A stretch of DNA of 5,720 nucleotides from Rubrivivax sp. (GCA_030693565.1 JAUYAJ010000584.1:1-5720); one strand, 5' to 3'; positions 1 to 5,558 are shown, numbered from the stretch's first letter. Numbers and translations are program-made. Notes: generated by a model not told the origin, from the letters alone.

Positions 1-324
1 CACTGCGCGGCCTGCCACGGCGCGCGGCTTGAAGGGCAGCCCGACTGGCAGACTCTCGGCGCCGACGGCCTGCTGCCGGCGCCGCCGCACGACGCCAGCG
101 GCCACACCTGGCACCACGACGACGCCCTGCTGTTCGCGATCGTCAAGCACGGCGTCGCCCAGGCGGCCGGCCTGCCGGACCACCGGTCGGCGATGCCCGC
201 CTACGCCGGCGTGCTCGCCGACGACGAGATCGTCGCCGTGCTGTCGTGGATCAAGGCCCAGTGGCCGGCCCGGGAGCGCGCATTCCACGACGAGCTGAAC
301 CGGCGGGCGGCGCTTGCCCGCTGA
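1..324 (+). CDS. c-type cytochrome, C-terminal 107 residues (5' end outside window)
   Basis: The frame is open from base 1 and ends at TGA 322-324. The second to sixth visible residues are CAACH, a covalent heme c site (CxxCH). Met65, in the context SAMPAYAG, is the likely distal heme ligand, and the helix after it (DDEIVAVLSWIKAQWP) is the usual C-terminal helix of class I monoheme cytochromes. Such proteins carry electrons in the periplasm or at the outer face of the inner membrane; the signal peptide or anchor would lie upstream of the window. A SHOCT-domain gene starts 16 bases downstream, so the two are probably co-transcribed. Small cytochromes of this kind often accompany multicopper oxidases in proteobacterial copper loci, but nothing visible here proves that partner. 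The family is clear; the electron partner is unknown. Confidence 0.88.
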   Translation, partial: HCAACHGARLEGQPDWQTLGADGLLPAPPHDASGHTWHHDDALLFAIVKHGVAQAAGLPDHRSAMPAYAGVLADDEIVAVLSWIKAQWPARERAFHDELNRRAALAR

Positions 325-326
325 AC

Positions 327-333
327 GAGGAGA
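327..333 (+). promoter_or_regulatory. Ribosome binding site GAGGAGA that fixes the SHOCT gene start
   Basis: GAGGAGA lies 7 bases before ATG 341. It favours ATG 341 (or the adjacent ATG 344) over a TTG at 314, which lies inside the cytochrome gene. Confidence 0.7.
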
Positions 334-340
334 CCCTTCC

Positions 341-598
341 ATGATGTTCGGTGATGGTGGCTGGATGCCCGCAATGCACGGCAGCGGGTGGATGTTCGTG
401 ATCTGGGTGCTGCTGGTCGTGGCGGCGGTCGGACTCGTGGCCGCGCTGCTGCGGCGCGACGCCGGACCACGCGAGACACCACGGCAGATCCTGCAGCGCC
501 GGCTGGCGTCGGGCGAGATCACGCCGCAGGAGTACGAGCAGCGCAAGGCGTTGCTGGACGCCGGCTCGCGCAGCGGCGAGCCGTCCGTGCGCGAATGA
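341..598 (+). CDS. Small membrane-anchored SHOCT-domain protein
   Basis: This 85-residue protein starts at the first of two adjacent ATG codons (341 and 344). Residues 1-16 are rich in Gly, Met and Trp with one His (MMFGDGGWMPAMHGSG), residues 17-37 form one hydrophobic membrane segment, and residues 47-72 match the SHOCT (short C-terminal) domain pattern, with LQRRLASGEITPQEYEQRK as its core. SHOCT domains are common at the end of small membrane proteins in metal-resistance and electron-transport loci; their molecular role is not established. The Met/His-rich head before the membrane span could bind a metal, which is inference only. The gene follows the cytochrome by 16 bases and is probably in the same transcript. 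The domain call is firm; the function is unknown. Confidence 0.85.
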   Translation: MMFGDGGWMPAMHGSGWMFVIWVLLVVAAVGLVAALLRRDAGPRETPRQILQRRLASGEITPQEYEQRKALLDAGSRSGEPSVRE

Positions 599-690
599 CA
601 CCTTGACAGATCGGCCGGTCCGGGTGCGAGGGCAGCGCGGCGCGCCCGCCGCGTTGCGTCCCGCGCATGATCGCCGCCGCGGTGGCCGCC

Positions 691-695
691 AGGAG
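691..695 (+). promoter_or_regulatory. Ribosome binding site AGGAG before a GTG start
   Basis: AGGAG lies 5 bases before GTG 701 and selects this GTG as the start of the methyltransferase gene. Confidence 0.6.
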
Positions 696-700
696 ACGAC

Positions 701-1360
701 GTGAACGACAAGCCGCGATCGCCGTCGACCCGTGCCCGCGCGACGCAGCCTGCGGGCCTGCTCCAGCGCCTGTGGCGGCTGAGCCGCGGCCGGCGCCTGC
801 GACAAGTGACCGGCAACTTCGTCTGGCAGGCCTTCGCCCGGCACAGCATGGTCGGCGCGGTGGCGCCGTCGTCGCGCCGGCTCGCACACGCGATGGCGCT
901 GGCCGCGCGGGGCGCCGACCTGGTCGTCGAGCTCGGCGCCGGCACCGGCGCCGTCACCGCCGCATTGGTTGAAGTGCATGGCATGCGGCCGCTGGTGGCG
1001 GTCGAGATCGATGCGCGCTGGGCCGATAGGCTGCGGCGTCGATTCCCCGGTATCGACGTGCGCTGCACCTCGGCCGACGAGATGCTGACGCAGATGGCGC
1101 CACCCGCATCGCAAGTCGTTGTGCTCGTGTCGTCGCTGCCCTTTCGCTCGTTGCCGCCGCACTGGCACCAGCGCACGTGCGCGGCGATCGAGCGGTTTTT
1201 GCTCGCCGATCCGCGCCGGCGGCTGGTGCAGTACACGTACCAGCCGCGGGCGCCTTTCGAGACTTCGGCGGCGTCGCCGCTGGCATGGCGCTGCCGGCGC
1301 GCCGTGTGGCACAACCTGCCCCCGGCGTGGGTGTGGGAACTCGGTGCGGCGCCGGCGTGA
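701..1360 (+). CDS. PmtA-like SAM-dependent phospholipid N-methyltransferase
   Basis: This 219-residue class I methyltransferase has the SAM-binding glycine loop VVELGAGTGAVT at residues 75-86 and the acidic ribose-binding end of strand 2 at VEID (101-104). The segment VSSLPFRSLP (143-152), the QYTY strand (177-180) and the NLPPAWVW tail (205-212) match the pattern of alphaproteobacterial PmtA enzymes and the related rRNA-adenine-dimethylase-like fold. PmtA methylates phosphatidylethanolamine towards phosphatidylcholine at the membrane; residues 1-60 are basic, which suits membrane contact. An rRNA methyltransferase is the main alternative, but the LPFRSLP and QYTY segments favour phospholipid. 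The start is GTG 701 with a good AGGAG; 102 non-coding bases separate it from the SHOCT gene. The stop overlaps the next frame as GTGA. Confidence 0.75.
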   Translation: MNDKPRSPSTRARATQPAGLLQRLWRLSRGRRLRQVTGNFVWQAFARHSMVGAVAPSSRRLAHAMALAARGADLVVELGAGTGAVTAALVEVHGMRPLVAVEIDARWADRLRRRFPGIDVRCTSADEMLTQMAPPASQVVVLVSSLPFRSLPPHWHQRTCAAIERFLLADPRRRLVQYTYQPRAPFETSAASPLAWRCRRAVWHNLPPAWVWELGAAPA

Positions 1361-1563
1361 CCGCGCACCGCATCGACGCCGATAGCGGCGTGCACGACCT
1401 GCCGCGCGCCGACATGCACGTCGGTGACCGGCCGCGCGTGCGTCCGGGGGAACGCGCACCGGTCGTCGGCGTCGACGCCAACCAGGTCCTGTGGGCTGCG
1501 GCCGCGCTCGTGTTTCGGGTCGCATGCCCTCGCGCCGTCTCGCCGTCTCAGGGGCCCGGGTGA
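1357..1563 (+). pseudogene. Remnant of a P1B-type (CopA-like) metal ATPase: actuator domain and degenerate CPx segment
   Basis: Read from GTG 1357 this frame gives 68 residues. Residues 3-40 (AHRIDADS..., ADMHVGDRPRVRPGERAPVV, GVD) align with the actuator-domain start of P1B ATPases, whose common form is A.RI..DG...VP...V.VGDRLRVRPGE.VPVDGVV. Residues 46-60 (WAAAALVFRVACPRA) look like transmembrane helix 6 ending in the metal-binding CPC motif, with the second Cys changed to Arg. Everything normally between them is missing: the TGE loop, the rest of the actuator and helix 5. The frame stops at TGA 1561-1563. The GTGA overlap with the methyltransferase gene may be chance at a deletion junction. 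A functional small protein is unlikely. The actuator match is strong by eye; the CPx reading is weaker. Confidence 0.65.
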
Positions 1564-1589
1564 TCGAACAGCACGAGGTGGGAACAGCC

Positions 1590-1778
1590 ATGAGCGACAA
1601 CACGGCACGAGCGTCCCTTGACCAGGCGACCGTGCGCATCGCGCATCTGGTCGTCCCCGGCATGGGCAGCGATCACTGCGCAGGGCTCGTAACGACCTCC
1701 ATCAAGAGGCTGCCTGGTGTTGCCGATGTCGGAACGAACATCGGCAACCACAGGGTGGCGGTGGGTTTCGACTCATGA
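1590..1778 (+). CDS. Short HMA-fold heavy-metal-associated protein with a GMGSDHC site
   Basis: This 62-residue protein starts at ATG 1590, with GAGGTG (1575-1580) 9 bases upstream. Residues 15-61 follow the ferredoxin-like HMA pattern: a first strand (VRIAHLVVPGM), the metal loop GMGSDHC (24-30), a helix (AGLVTTSIKRL), PGV, then HRVAVGFD. The usual loop GMTCxHC binds Cu(I) through two Cys; here Ser27 stands where the first Cys should be, leaving only Cys30 and His29. The protein ends right after the third strand and lacks the final helix and strand of a complete domain (about 66-70 residues), so it may be cut short. Its stop overlaps the next start as ATGA, which suggests translational coupling. 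It could be a metallochaperone-like protein or the N-terminal stub of a lost ATPase. Confidence 0.7.
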   Translation: MSDNTARASLDQATVRIAHLVVPGMGSDHCAGLVTTSIKRLPGVADVGTNIGNHRVAVGFDS

Positions 1779-2238
1779 CGGCACGACCCGCAGGTCTCTC
1801 GTCCCGTTGCGGTCGCATGCGTGGGCGAACCCTGCCCATCGTGTTGGTGGTGACGCTTCTCGGGCTGACGCTCGGGCTGACGAGCATTCCGTTTCTGGCG
1901 CGCGAGGAGGTGCCCGTCGTGTCGGCGGCGGCGCCACTCGCGTTCCGCACCGACCTTGGAGGCGGCAGTGCGATCGGTCAGATGCAGGTGGCACCGGATC
2001 GCCGCTTCAGGGTAACGTTCCAGCCGAGTGCTGACCGTGGCGAAGGTCGAACCCTGGGGCCGGTCTCGCTCGTCCTCGCCATGCCGGAGCACACGATGTT
2101 GCCGGTCGTTCCCCACCTGTCGAGCGCGGGAGGGGGGACTTCAGCGCTTCCGGCATCCTGCCCATGGCGGGCCGATGGGAACTCCGGCTCGAAACGCCGG
2201 ACGGGCAGGCCACGATCCCGTTTCGCGTCGAACCGTGA
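1775..2238 (+). pseudogene. Membrane-anchored FixH/YtkA-like protein with a frameshift in a G6 run
   Basis: The gene starts at ATG 1775 inside the ATGA overlap (ATG 1817 is also possible). A hydrophobic anchor covers residues 20-40. A periplasmic beta-type domain follows, with VSLVLAMPEHTMLPVVPHLSS and a GGG. At 2132-2137 the frame breaks in a run of six G. Reading on in the -1 frame gives FSASGILPMAGRWELRLETP and a tail ending FRVEP, with stop TGA 2236-2238. The two halves form one continuous FixH/YtkA-like domain (MPEH...F.A.G..PMAGRWEL), a family of small periplasmic domains linked to copper handling and cytochrome oxidase assembly. Without a shift the frame runs on to 2539 as low-complexity nonsense. 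It may be a true pseudogene, a sequencing error in the G run, or slippage. Residues lost or gained at the junction are uncertain. Confidence 0.7.
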
Positions 2239-2510
2239 GAGCCGGATGGGCCGCACGGCATGGTCCCTCCGCGGGAGGCTGGCTCTCCACCATGCGGCGT
2301 TATCTCGCTGTCATGACGCATGGGAGTCTGGCGTGGGAGTTCGCCCACATCCCCCTTTACACCTTATGGGAAACCGGACGTCCGGGCGAGATAGCCTTCG
2401 CGGCGATCCACTGCACGGGGGGGCGATGTCCCGATCGCGACGGGCGCCCTGTTGGGCGCGCTCTTCCTGTTCGGAAGCAGCCAGTGGCCACAGGCGGGAT
2501 ACCGGCGTGT

Positions 2511-2639
2511 GGGCCGCACCGCGGAGACAAGCACCATGAACCATCGTCGCTCGATATCCCTCGCCACGTCCCGGATGGGTGCTGCCGAGCCCTTCTGCAC
2601 CGCGCCCGCCGCTGACGGGCACATCGGCGTGCCCGTCGG
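2511..2639 (+). other. Degenerate stretch with no recognisable gene
   Basis: Between the recognisable end of the membrane protein and the ATPase remnant, none of the three forward frames gives a sequence I can assign. Frame 0 ends at TGA 2613-2615. I saw no DKTGT, TGE or other P-type ATPase motif here, and no promoter or terminator. Confidence 0.5.
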
Positions 2640-2720
2640 CAGGCCGCGACCCTGGACCCGGGCAGCGAGCACCCGCTGGCCAATGCCATCGGTGTCGCAG
2701 CCGGCGCTCGAGCGCACGAT
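2640..2720 (+). pseudogene. Remnant of P1B-type ATPase nucleotide-binding domain (SEHPLA motif)
   Basis: In frame 0 the bases encode QAATLDPGSEHPLANAIGVA followed by AGARAHD. In P1B metal ATPases (CopA, ZntA) the nucleotide-binding domain carries the signature (R)LAAxLExxSEHPLAxAI, whose His-Pro pair contacts ATP, so about 17 residues match well. The similarity fades after AGARAH, and no DKTGTLT motif precedes it. The frame has no start codon ahead of it after the stop at 2613-2615, and it runs directly, in frame, into the cardiolipin synthase coding sequence. It is best read as a fossil of the pump whose actuator scrap lies at 1357-1563, or of a second pump. The match is short but highly specific. 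Confidence 0.6.
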
Positions 2721-2756
2721 GGCGGCTACGGTTCGGCAAGGCCGGGGATCCCGGTC

Positions 2757-4220
2757 GTGAGCGAAGCTTCCGGCGGAGTCGGCCGCGGCACACGACACCG
2801 GCGACGCTGGATCGTCACCGGCGTCGTGCTGGCCCACCTGCTGGGCATCGCCTCGTCGCTCGACGCCTTGATGTCCAGCCGCACCGCGCCCGGGGCGGTG
2901 GCCTGGATCGTCTCGCTGAGCACCTTCCCCTACGTCGCGGTGCCCGCCTACTGGGTCTTCGGCCGCGCGCGCTTCCAGGGCTACGTGGTCGGCCGGCGCG
3001 ACGTCGACAACCGGCTGCACCACGCGCTCGAGGCCAAGATGGCGGGCGTGCACGCCCACAGCGAGGCGCCGCCCGCGACGCGGCATCTGCTGCCGGCGCT
3101 CGAGCGCCTGGCCAAGCTGCCGCTGCTCGGCGGCAACCGCGTCGAGCTGCTGATCGACGGCGACGCGACCTTTGCCAGCCTGTTCGCCGGCATGGCCGCA
3201 GCCCAGCGCCACCTGCTGGTGCAGTTCTACATCGTGCGCGACGACACGATCGGCCGCGAGCTCAAGCGCGTGATGGAGGAGCGGGCGCGCGCCGGCGTGG
3301 CGGTTCACTTCCTCTACGACGAGATCGGCAGCTACCGCCTGCCGCGGCGCTACCTCGACGAGCTCGTCGCGGCCGGCGTGCAGGTGCGGCCTTTCCACTC
3401 CACGCGCGGCACCGGCAACCGTCTGCAGCTCAACTTCCGCAACCACCGCAAGATCGTCGTCGCCGATGGCCATAGCGGTTGGGCCGGGGGCTTCAACGTC
3501 GGCGAAGAGTACCTGGGCCGCGACCCACGCATCGGCCCCTGGCGCGACACACACCTGAAGCTCGAGGGGCCGGCGGTGTTCGCGCTGCAGCTTGCGTTCA
3601 TCGAGGACTGGCACTGGGCTTCCGGCGAGATCCTCGACCTCGACTGGCGCCCGGCGCCTGCGCACGACAACGGCGTGCCGGTGCTCGTGCTGCCCAGCGG
3701 CCCGGCCGACCGCTTCGAGACCGCCAGCCTGATGGTGCAGCACGCGCTGGCCAGCGCGCAGCGGCGCGTCTGGATCGCGAGCCCCTATTTCGTGCCCGAC
3801 GAGGGTGTGCAGGCGGCGCTGAAGCTCGCCGCGCTGCGCGGCGTCGACGTGCGCGTGCTGATCCCGCAGCAGCCGGACAACCCGCTGCTGTACTTCGCCG
3901 CCTACGCCTTCCTCGGGCCACTGCTGGACGCCGGCGTGCGCGTATTCCGCTACCACGACGGCTTCCTGCACTGCAAGACCATCCTGGTCGACGACGACGC
4001 GGCGGCGGTCGGCACCGTCAACCTGGACAACCGTTCGTTCCGCCTCAATTTCGAGGTCACGGTCTGGGTGGCGGACCGCGACTTCGCCTCCCGCATGGCG
4101 GCCAAATACGCGCACGACTTCGCCGGCGCGCACGAGATGAGGCCCCAGGACCTGAGCGGCAAGCGGTGGTGGTTGCGCGTTGCCTCGCGCGCGGCCTACC
4201 TGCTGGCGCCCGTGCTCTGA
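2757..4220 (+). CDS. cls: Cardiolipin synthase, phospholipase D superfamily
   Basis: This 487-residue protein has the full bacterial cardiolipin synthase layout. Two N-terminal membrane segments (about 18-34 and 45-67) are followed by WVFGRARFQGY and then two phospholipase D domains with intact HKD motifs: His230-Lys232-Asp237 with GGFN at 244-247, and His405-Lys407-Asp412 with Gly419 and Asn422. The His residues are the expected nucleophile and acid/base. The enzyme condenses phosphatidylglycerol, with a second phospholipid, into cardiolipin at the inner membrane. The start is GTG 2757, preceded by GGGGA (2744-2748); it overlaps the previous stop as GTGA. No later start would keep both membrane segments, since Met39 falls after the first. 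The gene looks intact and has typical codon use, in contrast to the decayed block upstream. It converges on the bpt fragment with 18 bases between. Confidence 0.93.
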   Translation: MSEASGGVGRGTRHRRRWIVTGVVLAHLLGIASSLDALMSSRTAPGAVAWIVSLSTFPYVAVPAYWVFGRARFQGYVVGRRDVDNRLHHALEAKMAGVHAHSEAPPATRHLLPALERLAKLPLLGGNRVELLIDGDATFASLFAGMAAAQRHLLVQFYIVRDDTIGRELKRVMEERARAGVAVHFLYDEIGSYRLPRRYLDELVAAGVQVRPFHSTRGTGNRLQLNFRNHRKIVVADGHSGWAGGFNVGEEYLGRDPRIGPWRDTHLKLEGPAVFALQLAFIEDWHWASGEILDLDWRPAPAHDNGVPVLVLPSGPADRFETASLMVQHALASAQRRVWIASPYFVPDEGVQAALKLAALRGVDVRVLIPQQPDNPLLYFAAYAFLGPLLDAGVRVFRYHDGFLHCKTILVDDDAAAVGTVNLDNRSFRLNFEVTVWVADRDFASRMAAKYAHDFAGAHEMRPQDLSGKRWWLRVASRAAYLLAPVL

Positions 4221-4238
4221 CGCCAGGCTTCGCGCCGC

Positions 4239-4577
4239 TCAGTCCGTGTCCTGCCAGCGCCCGTCGACCAGCCGCTGGTGCGGCCGGAACTGCGCCTTGT
4301 AGGCCATCTTCGGACTCTGTGCGATCCAGTAGCCGAGATAGAGATGGGGCAGGTCGAGCAGCCGCGTCTGCTCGATCTGCCACAGCACGCTGTAGGTGCC
4401 GCAGCTGGTGCCCGGCTCGGGCTCGTAGCAGGTGTAGACGGCCGAGATGCCGTCGCTGAGCACGTCGACGATCGAGACCATCTTCAGCCGTCCGGGGCTG
4501 CCGTCGGCGGCCGGCTCGCGGAACTCGACCAGCCGCGAGTCGACGCGGCTTTGCTGCAGGAACTGGGTGTACTGGTT
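4239..4577 (-). pseudogene. bpt: Aspartate/glutamate leucyltransferase (Bpt), C-terminal 112 residues only
   Basis: Read on the minus strand from about 4577 to TGA 4241-4239, the frame matches the C-terminal ATE domain of bacterial Bpt: QYTQFLQQSRVDSRLVEFRE, then GRLKMVSIVDVLSDGISAVYT, GTYSVLWQIEQ, LYLGYWIAQSPKMAYKAQF and GRW. Bpt moves leucine from Leu-tRNA to proteins with N-terminal Asp or Glu, feeding the ClpS/ClpAP N-end rule pathway. A complete enzyme is about 240-250 residues. The N-terminal half with its Cys-rich region is gone, replaced by the IS91-family transposase fragment in another frame. The frame itself stays open back to an ATG at 4970, but those first 131 residues are a shadow of transposase and flanking DNA. 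Almost certainly inactive. Confidence 0.88.
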
Positions 4578-4581
4578 GCAA

Positions 4582-4866
4582 GCCGCGCCGCTTGCAACTG
4601 AACGCGACCAGCTTGTCGTGGCCGCAGTCGCCGCAGCGCAGGCGCAGGAAGCCGTGGGCCAGGATGCCGCATTCGAGGAACGCGTCGAACTCGTCCTTGA
4701 CGAACTGCGGCAGATCGGCGCCGGCAGCGTCTTTGGCCTGAGCGAAGAAGGTTGCGGCGTGCTGCTGCACCAGGCGGTGCAGCGTGGTCTGTTCCGGGCG
4801 GTGTCGCTCGTAGTGGACCGGGGCGCCATCCGGCGCCCGCTGGGGCTGCCGGCCGATGGCTTGCAC
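4582..4866 (-). pseudogene. IS91-family transposase, N-terminal 95 residues
   Basis: On the minus strand, GTG 4866 opens a frame in which HYERHRPEQTTLHRLVQQHA, LPQFVKDEFDAFLECGILAH and GFLRLRCGDCGHDKLVAFSC, followed by KRRG, match the N-terminal zinc-binding region of IS91-type transposases. Cys66, Cys78, Cys81 and Cys91 are zinc-ligand candidates; a full protein continues with FCPSCG. IS91 enzymes are HUH-type, rolling-circle transposases. The catalytic HUH and Tyr motifs are missing because the similarity stops at 4582, where bpt sequence begins. The frame then stays open to 4057 as antisense of bpt and cls, which has no meaning. A stop lies upstream in the same frame, so GTG 4866 is the only visible start; its ribosome site is not obvious. 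Confidence 0.85.
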
Positions 4867-5234
4867 GCGAGGCTCCCGAAGTGGTGAGCCTGCACGGTCT
4901 CAAGCCGTGTCCCGCGCCTCAATCGCCCGGAGTTCTGCCTGCCCATGGGGGCCCTCCGCTGCGGGGCCACCTTCGGGGGCCTCGGTACGGGTCCGACCGG
5001 CCGCTTCGGGGCGCCGAGATCAGCACAGCGAGTGTCTCTTCAGGGTCGAGCCGCGACAGCCAGCGGCTCGAACTGGCCACCCGATTGTTGGCGGCCAAGA
5101 TGCGTGGCCAGACAGCCGCCGGTCGTGGCTGCCGGGGCCCGGCCTGCTCGCAATACGCACACGCCGTTGATGATGTAGTTCCATCTGTCAACCACCAGTC
5201 AAGCGGCAACGATGACCAGCGACCTCGCCCTCTC
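4867..5234. other. Gene-free stretch between the transposase fragment and the LysR fragment
   Basis: No frame on either strand gives a recognisable protein. Visible structure is limited to short possible hairpins: CACGG/CCGTG at 4893-4897 and 4905-4909, and GGCCC/GGGCC at 4950-4954 and 4964-4968. CTTCGGGG also recurs as a direct repeat near 4971 and 5006. On the minus strand a TTGACA-like hexamer (5191-5186) faces the transposase but lacks a convincing -10 box. The stretch is probably the upstream terminal region of the IS91-family element. Confidence 0.45.
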
Positions 5235-5558
5235 CTCTTCTACAAGCTGATGTCCGCAACGAGGCTCACGCCGGCCGGCGAGGCACTGCTGCGGCGTGTC
5301 AAGCTGGCGATCGCCGAGGTCCAGGCCATGGAAGGCGACCTCGCCGCTTGGAAAGGCGAGATTCGCGGCCGTATCGTCGTCGGGGTTCTGCCGCTGTCCG
5401 TCAAGACCTTCTTGCCCCAAGCGGTCGACGCCCTTCTCGCCATCCATCCCAACATCGAGATCCAGATCGTCGACGGAACCTACGAGAGCCTGGTACAGCA
5501 AGTGCTCAGCGCCGATGTGGATGCCATTGCTGGCGCCCTGCGGGCCGATGCGCCTAGT
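5235..5558 (+). pseudogene. LysR-family transcriptional regulator, internal fragment cut at both ends
   Basis: In frame 0, LFYKLMSATRLTPAGEALLR marks the end of the LysR winged helix and the start of the linker helix. RVKLAIAEVQAMEGDLAAWK, then GEIRGRIVVGVLPLS, AVDALLAIHPNIEIQIVDGT, YESLVQQ and ADVDAIAGALRADAPS cover the first lobe of the ligand-binding domain. The helix-turn-helix proper (about the first 50 residues) is absent; gene-free, probably IS91-derived, DNA stands in its place. At CTAG 5554-5557 the frame enters a palindromic insertion element, which would append about 48 unrelated residues and a TAG stop at 5700-5702. No DNA-binding activity can be expected from this piece. The regulated genes are unknown; the rest of the gene may resume beyond the window. 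Confidence 0.8.

Larger units (their letters stand above)
2292..2760 (+). pseudogene. Small integral-membrane protein of unknown function, frameshifted at a G7 run and degenerate at its C-end
   Basis: Start ATG 2292 has GGGAGG (2273-2278) at a rather long 13-base spacing. The first frame encodes MRRYLAVMTHGSLAWEFAHI and continues to HCTGG, ending in a run of seven G at 2417-2423. The +1 frame from 2422 continues naturally with GDVPIATGALLGALFLFG and QWPQAGYRRV, so one G appears to be extra. The joined part reads like small uncharacterised inner-membrane proteins that I recall with the pattern WEFA..PLYTLW...EI.FA..HCTGGDV; I have no family name for it. After about 2510 the frame stays open to TGA 2758-2760, but the sequence is Arg/Ser/Pro-rich and no longer membrane-like, so the real C-terminus is probably lost. 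The stop overlaps the cardiolipin synthase start as GTGA. Confidence 0.6.
4582..5234 (-). mobile_element. Truncated IS91-family element (right limit uncertain)
   Basis: The transposase fragment and the gene-free DNA upstream of it are taken as one remnant. The left limit is a sharp join to bpt at 4578-4584. The right limit is placed where LysR coding similarity begins; it is a guess and could lie anywhere from about 4900 to 5234. IS91 elements have no terminal inverted repeats, so no repeat marks the end. Confidence 0.5.

Noticed and set aside
603..608. TTGACA as a promoter -35 box before the methyltransferase gene
   Set aside because: No -10-like hexamer occurs at 16-18 bases downstream; the following bases are solid GC.
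251..1663. A 470-codon open frame on the minus strand across the SHOCT and methyltransferase genes
   Set aside because: It lies opposite two recognisable + strand genes, is extremely Arg-rich and shows no domain.
1775..2539. A 254-residue protein from the uninterrupted frame
   Set aside because: After the G run the translation becomes Arg/Ser/Gly-rich nonsense, whereas the neighbouring frame completes the FixH/YtkA-like domain and then stops at 2238.
2579..3475. A 298-codon + strand frame overlapping the start of cls
   Set aside because: It is an Arg/Ala/Pro-rich shadow in another frame of the cardiolipin synthase gene.
2364..4133. A 589-codon open frame on the minus strand across the cls gene
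   Set aside because: It is an antisense shadow of a GC-rich gene. Its translation is Arg/Ala/Val-rich without motifs, while the + strand frame has both HKD motifs and membrane segments.
4221..4238. A shared terminator between cls and the bpt fragment
   Set aside because: The 18-base gap has no stem followed by a T run; termination may occur elsewhere.
5186..5191. TTGACA on the minus strand as a promoter for the transposase
   Set aside because: The hexamer is perfect but no -10 box is found at the right spacing, and the start codon is more than 300 bases away.
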